A stretch of DNA of 64,000 bases from Phoronis australis (Eukaryota > Phoronida > Phoronidae): the NCBI GenBank assembly GCA_002633005.1, contig NMRA01000008.1, positions 1,131,974 through 1,195,973 of the forward strand, read 5' to 3'. Positions 25,501-37,500 of this stretch are shown here, piece after piece (the first letter of the stretch is position 1; the number at the start of each line of letters is the position of its first letter). The notes under the pieces were generated by a model, which saw only the letters and a list, made by a program, of their open reading frames with translations, had not been told where the DNA came from and did no database searches. The position numbers were made by a program, and so were the translations under genes.

Positions 25501-28500
25501 CTCAACATTCAGAATAAAAAAGTTCAATACTCTCCTCTGAATAAAATAAAGTTGGACTTTGGCTTGAAGTTCGGTGTCCCAATTTCAGAAAGTGTCCCGA
25601 ACTGGAAGATTTTTACCGCAGTACATGTGCTGCTGAGGAAACCTCTTTTCAAAAGAGGTCAGGACTTTTTGATTTAGTATTCTACGGTCATTAAATATAG
25701 TTCTAAACAAATCCAAAAATTGATTCTCATCCATAGTGCTATTGCTTGGCTGCTTTTCCGTCACTCAGACAACTGATACGTGAGTGCACAATACACACAG
25801 CAAGACATGACGCAGAGGCAAATACATGCCCACAGGTACATCAATAACTGAGTCTTGCTGAAAACAGGGCGCTCCTTCACGGGATGGAAATGATGCCTGT
25901 GCCTAACTGAGAGGTTTTTTCAGGTGCGGGAAAACATTCTCCACCTCAACCCATCCCTCATTGATTCTGCCTCAACCACCTGTGTGAGTTACAAGTGATT
26001 CTAGCCTGGAGTGGAATTTTCTAATCACTTGAGGGGAATTTCAGGGTCTGATGGGTGATTTTTAAACATTTTTAAGAAGGGATTGGAGTTGATATTTGGC
26101 CACAAAATTGAGGCATTGAGGCCTCTGCAAACATGATTGTCTCAGACAAATAACAAATCTGTAATAGAAAATGCGATTTGGTCGTCATAAACATTTTTAG
26201 CATACGTTTTTGGGTTTGTAGTTAGAATTTTTTTCATTCGTCAATATGACACATACTCGACTGGTCTTATATGACGGAATCACAGAATCAGCCTATGGTG
26301 CCTTTGTAGCACATGACATCTGTTACAGATAGCTTTAGCTGGGCTCCTTTTCACACAAGCATTGTTCAACCACAATTTTTTCCAAAAAGTTACTATGGAA
26401 AATATAACAAAACTTGAAGCTCAGATAGTGCGAAGGAGCACTGTGCCATTCCGCAATCAATGGATATCTACGTAACTAAATAAATTGCAAACTTATGTTC
26501 TGTGACCAAATAAACACACACCAGACACATAGTGCACGATACGAGATTTTGGGTACAAGTTACCAATGGACTACCAAAACTAACCAACAGCTAGTTAGCT
26601 CAGATTACCTGGGGCAGGGGTAGTCTCTCTTGAACTTAAAGCATCCTCAATGATCTTGTTGACGTAATTAAGACAAACAACATCAGCCAGTTTCTGTTGC
26701 AATTGTGGAAGAATGTCAAGGAGACACGTAAGATTGTTTATCCTAGTGCACATCTGAAACAAAACAAAGTGACAGTTAATTGTCTTTTGTTCTTCTTCAA
26801 ATCGGATGCAAATTCATTGAATTTCAGAATATACTGAATCATTCACAAAGCTGAAAAATGAAGGTAAAATCTGACCAACTTACGACATCATACAGCGAAC
26901 AAAAACATATTTCATTTCACCATTCTTCCCTAAATGACAAATGGCACCGGAGTAATGAGGCTTTGATATTTTCGACTTCTCTGACAGAGTGACCATCAGT
27001 CAATGCTCTTAAAAATTGCGAGCATTCAAAACAAAGTTGAAACCCTTTGAAAAATGACAAAAACAATTATGGTAATAATTTTAGTCTGAAATTAGTGAGA
27101 TTTTACTTTAACTGTAAGTAAATATATGATAACGTACAGACCCACACCACTAAGATGCAAAATTTGTCAGACACATTCAACTTGTTTTTTCTTGTAATTT
27201 GGCCAACATACGCTAACTTGACTTGTGTCTAAGAACCAACATGAGACTCGTTCCTAACATGAGCTAAAAGGTTTGTACGAGCCCAAAGGCAAAAAATATA
27301 TTATAGATACAGTCAAATTCAAAAATATGTACAGTGGAGCCCACATCATACCGGATGTTAGAAAATCCTCGTTATTGTCATGGAATGTCAAAATATGAAA
27401 CATTTCCCATTAAACTAATGTCCTGACTTACAATCATATTCCCAGATATTGTCAATAAAAATCAGCAAAATTGATTCTCACCTGCTTAATAGCATGTGCT
27501 CCTTCGCGTTTCTGTCATGGACTAAAAATTAACCCAACTCATCCTTAATTCATTTGCCTTATCAATCTCGGCAATAGGGATAAAAATCACTTGTTTCCTT
27601 TTTACTCTGAGACTCTCCACTTAGCATGACTACAAATAACTACCCAGTTAAAATTCACCTAATGGAAGATCCCACTCATTATCATAATTTACGTCAAAAC
27701 TGCCGGTATGTCATTAAGTGGTCTCCATCATACCAATACGCCACCAATATGCACTAACGTAGCAAACTCAACTTTGGGTGCTTTAATTGATGAGATTTTC
27801 AATAATCTGCATATGTTATTATGTCAGGATATTTCATGTATGCCTTCAATTACCCGACCAGCACTCAATTACTCCTTCCCAAAAAGAAATTACTGTATTC
27901 ACTACTTCTGGATATCACCAGCTTCTATTCATCAGTTTTAAAACTTGATTGACATAAAGTCAATTAAGAGTTCTGAATTTCTCCTTATCCATTCACACTT
28001 GCCAAGCCTCCCAGTTTAGGCAGGAGTAGAGGGTATCATCTTATTATCACTTCATACCAACTCGCAGACAAATATTAATACATCACACAACGGTCCTGCA
28101 CATGCACTTGCTGAGTGAAGTCAACACACGGCGCTGTAGTGGAAGTTAAAGGGCTCCCTAATAAGGGTGTTTGAGGTATGCACTACCAACATGGGGGAAA
28201 TTTTGGTCTTGTAGTATCATTGGTCAGGATTTTGTATGTCTGATGCATTTCTCTACCCACTTTAAAGACAGCCATTGACTGTATAATGCAAAAGCTCTCA
28301 ATAATACCGTAATCTCATTCAGTAACCGTTTTTCATTTACTTCAGCCTGACAAAATATTTAAATTTCATAAACTTATTACTCATGCTAGGAAAATTCAGA
28401 AATCAAAATGATTCAGTTAGCTTAACAGCTAGTTTGATTCAAAATGTTACTTTGTTGAGAATGTGTTGTAGTTTCATATTCTCAAGCTGTAACAGCAATT

Positions 28501-31500
28501 ATGCCATCACGTCACCAATATAAACAAATAAATTACAGGGTTCTGACAAGAAGGTCCAAGCAAATAGTACCTATGTACATTTCATACTTACCCTCCAACT
28601 AAGGGGTGATTTCCTTCCAACTTAAAAAGGAATTAAGGGGCTACCCGTTGTAAAATGAAGCCACAAAATTTAGGAATGGTTATACGACCATATCAAAACT
28701 GATATTTAAACACTTTTTGACTAGCCAATGTAATGTTATGTACTTGGGGATGATAATTTTTTGTACCAGCATACAGAAAGGATTGAGACATATTTTGTGT
28801 ACCTGAGTAAAGCTTTGTTTTCATTTTTTATGGCAAAAAGATGCATGTGTCATAACTGTGATATTAAAGGTGATTTTAAATGAAAACACTACGAAACAAA
28901 TGCTAATATAGGCCATAATCCAATAACCCGATCACTGGTTCTCCCACTTGAATTATGAAATCAATCCTGTGAAGTGTATTTTGTACGATTAATTGAAATG
29001 AAATTGATGTACTAATGGAATGTGAATTTCTAAATTTGTATAACCCTCTTACAGCACAATTCAAGATGATCGGTTTCAAACCGCCAGTTACACAACACAA
29101 TTCAGAAATGGTAAAAAGGCAGAAGTTGTAAATAGCAAGGTGAGGTGCCCATGCTAAGGGTTGCAAATAGCAGGAGAAGCACCTGATGTTGAAAAAGAGA
29201 AAATGGTGCAAGTTTTTGCATATTTAGAGGCAGCTGTCGCTCCTCATGGCACTTGATGTTGCTGCAGAAATGGCAGCACCGTTATAACATAGAACTAAAT
29301 GGTAAAGAAAGTCTCTTGGCAATTCGTAGACATGAGAGAAAACGATCACCTGTACGTACGCTATTACATGAGCGCAAGTAACAGAATCACTTCTGCGTTG
29401 CCACAGCTATGTGTTTAGCCATATAATTGATACAAAATGAGATTGGGCACAAGTTGCACCACCTGGTAACAAAATTGACACCAGAGTGACATCTTGTTAC
29501 ATGTCAACTTCTGTTCACGCACATTTATGTAGTTACCATTTCCTTTTCAAATTGTGTTGTTCGAATGTAACTTTGTCATTCTTATTACTACTACTAATAC
29601 ATTCAGTGTCCCCACTGGTCACAAACTCTCAGTTCCAGTCAACAAACAAAAGACAAAAAGAACTTCTAAATGTTTATTGGCAAAGAGCATACTACAAGCA
29701 ACATCAATACAACACAAAAATCTTATAGAAAAATTTCAACTACGAAGACTTAACTACCAAATTATAAGATACTCAAAGCCATATAATGCACAACTGAAGC
29801 AAAACAACACAAGTATTTTGATCAACTTCCTAGGGAGGTGGTATTAAATAAATTAGTAGACAATTTTATTGACTACAAGTTTTTAATTAGTCTTAAACAA
29901 AACATTTCAATGTCTACATACATTACAATGCATTTTGTCTTAATTTATAGAAATTCATGCAGATATTAATGAATTACATAATTTTATACACTTCTAATAA
30001 ACCAGTATTTAGTTTTCATATAAGCAGGTATGAAGTGAAACAAAGGTCCACTTGTTCTTCCATCAACTAAATCAATCACATAACTGATGTTCTATTAACC
30101 CTATACTGATCATTCTATGATTACAAAACTATCAATTTCTTGCTAACCAGTATGTAAAATAAATGACTGATAAACAAATAAATACTTGAATGAAAAAAAA
30201 ACTTAATTGTTATATAAATTGAAACAAATAACAGAAGTACTAAATGCAACTAAAACGTTGCTACTTCACCAACCATGACTGATTAGAAGTAAAACAACCA
30301 GTAAATCAGCTCTGCAGCAAAAATGCATGCCAAAGACAATAAACCAGTGCTTCAATTCAACAGACATGATTTTACATTAGGACAAATAACTTTTGTCGGT
30401 TCTGGGGAATAAATGACATGCTAATCTATAATACGACGAGCAGGTAAAATTTTCTTACTGCGAACTATTTTGTTATGGACGATTCGAGCGTTTCCACGCT
30501 CACCTAAGGGTCTTCTACAACGAATGGATTACCAAAAATGTTTGTAGTAAGTGAATTTTACCACCTCAACATCATCACAAATTATCAAGAACCTACTTCA
30601 TTGAATCTATACAATGTCAGGTACATTTGCATTGCGTACAAGTCGCTTGACATTACACAACAGCACGTAAAAGCGTCTGATGTCACTTCCCCTTATGGCG
30701 TTGAGAGGGGTTATATATACATTTTCGTTGATCCAATGTCCTGAAAAATTGAAATATGATGTCAGATGCATCTGAAAACATATTCCTGTAAATCAATTTA
30801 ATATGTGATGCTTCAGTTCTCTGAGAAGACAATCTAAGCAGACTCTTGTTTGAAAATAATAATTTTAAACATCATTTTCTTGTTTTTTGGGCAGAAATCA
30901 ACCATAGTCATATTAATGACACAGCATGAAGCATGACAAACACTTACAGAAAAAAAATGGTTAACTTAGGACAAAGCATGACGGAAAATTTGAATTTCAG
31001 TCAGTTCAAATTTAAACAAATATTAACACAAAAGAATATTTTGCGTTGGAGTAATTTATGGGCTTGAAGAGAGCTGACACTTTGCTTGTGCTTTACTTGA
31101 GGATAAATAACTTGGTTATGGCCCAGCTGTTCATTTAGCCAAGAATGGCACCAATAAACTAATTACTGGTGGGCAGCTTCAAAAACCATGCGAGCACAAA
31201 CCAGAACCAAATAAGTTACATTATGTCCTTATCAAAGACGGTTGGTTATGTTGATTATTGAAAGAGATTACTTACTACTTGAAGACTTCAAGTCACACAA
31301 AACTGAGTAAATTTCAGCCAACAGTTCATCCATCTTTTGCGTCTGCTCTTCTGATACACAGACTGATGACAGCCTGTTAGTCTCAACTAAATGGGTGAAC
31401 GTGGCCAGGCAGTTGTAAAGGCGAACAACCTGAAATGGTCAGGACCATTAAGATTATTAAGTAGAGTACAGTACAAGTTTCAATCTCTCAGTAAACTCTG

Positions 31501-34500
31501 AAACCAGTTTTAAATTACATTGATAAAACAAGCACACTTTTAGTTATTACATATTTCATTCGTACCAAGACAACAACAGCATATAATTTACCATTCTTTC
31601 AAAAAATGTGTTCTTACCATTATTGCTGCAAGTTAATATATTCAGTGTTTTCTTTGTGATGTTAACGGTGAAATTTCAGTTGTGTTGAATGTCGCCACAA
31701 TTTAACAGCTAAACAAGCGTATGCATGTACCAACTAACCGTTGTTTTTCCAAGTCAAGCTAGGTTGGTCCCAAAAGGATTGGAAAATGTATGGAAAATGT
31801 GGAGACACAGGCATCTGTTTCAGGAAAAGTGACTTAAGACTCAAGTCAGAAATTTGGTCTTGCGCTCTATCTACATAAGTAATTCTAGCAATCGATTTGG
31901 CAACCTCAGACTGTTTGGCTGCCTAGGAAAATCTCAACTCGCCACGTATCAAAGTCAGACAATAATTCCCCCTATAGTCAATTCAAAGTTTGTGTTGACT
32001 TCCAAACAGTAAAATATTAAGAGTTTTCCTAGATTTATTACCTTTGGTTCACAATCATTCCGATTATTTTGTGAAATCAGTGCATTTTCCACCACGAACA
32101 CGTACTTAAATTACAACAGGAAGTAAACAAGACAGAGGTCGGAAATGTTTGGAGTGTGAGCGTAAGACTTGATTTCTGTCTGAAGTCTTAAGACAGTTTC
32201 ATGAAACTCCAGCATAAGCAGAAAATGTACGAATGCACAATTTAAACACACCCCCACGAGGATTTTTGAAAGAGCCCTCACCAGGACCTCTGGATCATTT
32301 TGCATATCTGATGGAAATGGTCAATAATTCCTCAATTTTCTATCCTTTAAAAGGAATGTAAAATATAATACAAGTTGATCAGTTGTCAACATAACCCTTT
32401 GTCAGACTTCTCTTATAGAAGACAAGCTGCTGATAAAACTAAAACCTTCGTTTTTAAACAAACTTTAAAAGCACATTGCTGAATAAGGGCACTGAGGGTG
32501 GCAATGTAAGTTTCAAAGAGAGCCCAACCAGTTTTTGGACATGGTAACTTTAGTAACTAGAGTGTATCGGCAAAAGCTTCAACAATTTAGTTTCCAACAT
32601 ATACCTTGTTATTGTTCAATTTGTATCATCAAAGTAAAACTGCACTATTGTAACAAATCTGAAATCTTGAAGGAACACAGAAATTTGTACCCAAAAACCT
32701 CAAACAGTGGTTATGCATGTTGTGGTATTCACCACAAATACTCAGTAAAACACTGGGTTCTCAACACTGTGTGAATGTGTCAGGAATAATTCACTTGAGG
32801 GCACATAATTCTTAAGCAAATAATACATTGGTTTGAGTTCCTAGACATGTTATTAATTTGAATTCTGCACATTACATTAACATTATTTAGAACTATCAAT
32901 AAGCAGTGACCATGACCAAGATCCACCCTGAAGCTAACTAAGCCTTAGCTTCAGGTCCTCAGTTCCAGAGGGACAACTTGTGCTGGATTTTGAGAGCGTT
33001 TGCTGCTTCGAAACAAGGCATTGGAATTGGCTATAAGTGGTATTAAGCAACTAGAGTGGCAACCACAAGGGGCGTGTGGATTGGGTGAAAACTGGGGGTG
33101 GGAGTGGTCAGATGACAAGTTCAGAGCCTACTTTAGGTAGGGCCTTCAATGTCTCATTTTTTTTGCTAAATATTGGCCCCATTACCCCCTAGAAATATTT
33201 CAAAATCGTGTAATTCCATGAATCAGGTGCCTTAAATAAAATTTTTCGGAAGTTAACTTAAAGAATGATTTAAATCACAGACTCGGGTTTTATCAACTGC
33301 AAAAAGCCTTACTTCACAGTCATGCCTTTCCAGTGTTTAAAACCTCGCCATGGAGAACAGAAGCAGAATTAGTTGATCACAACTGCAGGGTGATCATATA
33401 GTATTGAGGAAAGAGAGTCATTCATGAGATTCCTGGTACCATAACCTGACATTCTAACTACTGAGGGTAGTACACTTAATTCTAAGAAAAATCATATGGC
33501 CAGATTGGCTGTCTGCTCTGAGCACTGTGTAAGGGGACACTACCGTAACAAATGGAATGAAAAGACTTTCCCTTATCCTGAAGAAATTCTCCTCAGTGAG
33601 GATGTGCCCTGTTAGGCTACTGTTCCAGATACTGCTGACAAAAATGTGTTTATATATGAAACCTTAAATATGAAAAATTCAGTAGAGTCCTTTGGTTATA
33701 GCCTAATATCACATTTAGTGTCTGGTGTCAAAATGTGCTTGTGTTCATTTGTGTGTGCGGGTGTGTCAAATTGTCATACTCTCCTTCATTTGTATATGAT
33801 ATTAATATCAATAAACAATTGAAAAGGTAAGGCACATTCCAAATACAATGATACAAATTGACCATGTATTCCCCATCGTGGTGACTAAGTATAAACAACA
33901 GTTACCATCAAAATAGCTAGAATGACGCATGATTTATGGGGAAACTGTGTTTTGTGTGCTTATTATTGGCGTTTACTGAAGTTAGGGGCTGTCATGGCTG
34001 ATGAAGTTTCTGGTCCCAAAAATATAGACAGATATGGCAGCAGTGAAAACAAATATACTACACAAACCTTCTGCTCAGATGTGGCATTGCCATTTATAGT
34101 TTGAAGACATCTGCCAATAAAGCTGTGGATGTCATAGCCATGTCCGTCAGCAAATCGGCAGCTTAAGTCTGGAACCCCATAGCAGTCAGCCTGAAAACAT
34201 ATAAAGCATGCGTGAGTGCGAAGCTCTTTCACCAGTACGGACCATTAATTGTGTTTACCCAAGCACTTCTCAAGTTTTGCTCAAGGTTTTAACATGTGGA
34301 CTGTTAAAAGCACATGAAAAAAATCAGTTGCAATGAAATTAGTTACGGTTTAATTATTATTGTATTATGATTATTACTATTTCATTCATTTATTAAGTTT
34401 CAATATTGCAATACAAATACAGTTATTCAAAAGGCGAATCAATTTATTATGAGTGCGTATGAATATGCAGTTATAATTCAGTGTCTTAATGTAGCGACAC

Positions 34501-37500
34501 TAACACTTCGGTTGCACCATCTGTCGGTAACATCATATGACCTGTAACAATTTCAAATCCGCAGATTTCTGTCGCGGCTGGACTTGAAGCGGGGACTTCC
34601 TGCAATCTTTGAAAACGATCTGATCCACCGAGTAATCGGGACCACAGAGATTCTGCGCCAGACTTTCACTCAATGCAGACACAGATCTAAGAGCTAAGCC
34701 CATTACCATGAGCGAAAGTTACGTTACTGGCAATAACAACTAACTGTTCATGCCTTGACGGGAGCTATATGCTCAGTTAACGTTCATTCAAGGCACCCAG
34801 CTGAGCTAGTAACTTAATGGAGAGTAATTTGCAAATGCTTGAAAATAAGCTCTTATAATTTAGGGTTATGCACTGGTGCTGTGGAATGACTATCCCCACT
34901 GACTGATGGGCCAGTTGGGATACAGCCATGTGGTTATCAGTTTGAAGGGGGGCAAACCTAGGACCTCGCTAAAAAGCAAGACTTCGCGAGATTACATGAG
35001 ATATTGCCGTGTATTTTAAATAAGAACACGTGACTTTGACAAGTCCTAGCGTAGGTCCTAGTGTCTACTGAACGCACGCCCGCTCTCTTATTGTCTGCTT
35101 TCATCTGACAAGCTCATGTAATTCAGCAATTATGTTGTAAACAGTGCTGCTGACCCTAACTAATACTTAAAAATACTATTTGCAAACGACTTTAAACAAA
35201 TGTCATGAAGCAGATGTGTTATGTATGAAATACTTTCATCAAAAAAGTTCGAATGGAGAAAAATGGTTGACTTTCAGAGCAATTAGACTTAACTTTCACC
35301 TGTTGATTCCTTTAGGTGACTGTACCAACACAAAAGGCTTGCTTGACAAGTTTAATGGAGCGTGATTCTAGATTAGATTGTAATAGTAGGAATTTCTTCA
35401 CTTTTACACTCCAGGAGAATGGTATGTAATGGCATAGCAATGCAGAAAGAATAAAGTTATTGAGTCTTCCTTCAGGCCATTTGTTGGTTTTGAACTAATT
35501 TGAGAAATTTCACCAACATCACAAGTGTTCTATTCAGATGCCTACACAGTACAGCAACTTTTGGCCTTCTGTTCTTTGCTGTGTTTTCAAGGTAACGCAA
35601 TATGGCGCAAAAATACCACTGATGAGCGTACCATTTGACAAGGTTATGTTTAAGCGATTACGGTAAATTCTGTTTTCTTATGTGAAAAGTTGCAAGAGTA
35701 TTGCAGGAACTATATAGGCAGTTCAATACACTCAAAACAACAAAAGGTCATTCATGGAAGGATTTAAACACAACTTGTGTTACAAATCGCTACTATGTAA
35801 GATATAGCTAACAAATCTATACAGAAAATTGAAATAAGTTAACACTAAAATTTGTGTTCAACTTTCAGAGAACACAGGAGACAGTTGTAGTGAATGAAAA
35901 TAGGTTAGACACACTATACAATAAATACAGAGCTCAGTAGCGAGACATTCACTAATTTCCGCTTATCTGTTATTAACAAGCCAAAGTGTAAAAACACACG
36001 AAACAGGTAATCAAAGTGCACACAATAAAACGCTTTCTACTTACACTCCTGCGCTATAAAACGAGAAATAACACATTAATGAAAAAAGAATGCGATACGA
36101 TTGCCATTTCAAGTCTGCTTCTAGAATTTGGACAAGCTCTGACCTTGAGCAAAATAATTAATTTTCACTGTCCCAATTTGGAGAAGTTTTTCCATACTTA
36201 ATTGTGTAACCGGTAATTACTAGATTTGTGTCTAGATCATATTTTAGTATATTTTTCTTATATGGACAGCTGCATTTTTATATGGCATCCTGCAACAAAA
36301 CATATTCATTCATTCATACTTTTTAAGGTTAAACCTTTTGTCTTCGAATAGTAGCAAGATACTGGTGGAAACTGAAAAGCCGTTTTTCCCCATGAAAGCA
36401 CTTCATGATTTCAGACAGCATTAAAAGCGAATATATCCTAAAAAGAATTCCTTAATAAAATACTTACACAAGTTTAAGACAAAACAGTAATCCTGATTAT
36501 CTTATTGACGAAATAGAACTGGAAAACTAATTCTTAAATGTCAAAATTCATGATTTTGGATGGATCAGTGGCTTGTTTTCTACAATCCATAAATTTTCAC
36601 AAACAATTAACAATTTTTTTCTCTACGGAAGCTTGACAAAACTTTCAAACAAAAAGCACCCAACAATACTATATTTAGAAATAATTTTCTTGCTTGCCAT
36701 TTCACTAAGAGTCCCTCCCACAGGGTTATGCCCACCTGGCTAGGCCTGTCTGACCACAGATTTATTGGTCTTGACACATCAGCTTTGAACTGTGGTAAGC
36801 TTGCCCTAACATTGGTGGATGTGGGTTGATTACAACAATAAAAAACACCATTGTTTTGATTTATCTCCCTTACTCTTTCTGTTGTTAAAATATGAGTAAA
36901 AACAATCACAATAAAATTTTTTCTGCAGGTACAAATCACAGAGTGTTTATCAGTGCTTATGCGCACAGTTCTGAGCGTTCAGTACTGGGTATTCTCCACT
37001 TACTTAGCACAAAAATAATTGCCAAAATGGTCTTTTCCATTTTTTAAAGGCCCATTACTTTTTTGCAAATAATGGGAGATTTAGACTACAATCCATGCTT
37101 TTAATAGACTTGAACATTCTTCGTCTTTACTTTTGTGAAGAAATTCAATAAAACAGAATTTTACTAGTCGGTATGGTAAACAGTGAAGAACAACTGCAGC
37201 CTCCCAACCAAAGATACCCTTACTTGAAGAGGGATGAATTCAGAGCCTCGAAGAAATACAAATTCCTTCACGTTGTTCCGCAACAGCTCAGGATATAATC
37301 AAATGATTGTTAATAAAACCAAAGGTGAACTTTACTTACAACATCCTGTTTTAGTTGATTTACGTGGTGCTTAATTTCTGCTAACTTATTAGCTACTTTC
37401 TCGGACACATCTTCACTAGCGTCTCCAAACAGTCCTTCTGGGACCTGCCAACCGCGGCCGCATGGGTTGTGAAAAATGTCGTTAGAACGACGTGCTATAG

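Larger units (their letters stand above)
22717..26608 (-). other. Introns between UNC13-like exons 22.7-26.6 kb
   Basis: Non-coding apart from the exons listed. They hold one copy of the dispersed repeat at 24220-24540 and a 23-base duplication at 25180. Confidence 0.4.

Noticed and set aside
28903-29211. 102-codon minus-strand frame as an alternative last exon of the nested gene
   Set aside because: No suitable acceptor in phase 1. The exon at 30740-30607 fits the phase and ends with a good helix D.
32111-32305. Helical-looking minus-strand frame within intron 3 of the nested gene
   Set aside because: Exons 3 and 4 already join in phase and a usable donor is lacking; probably chance.
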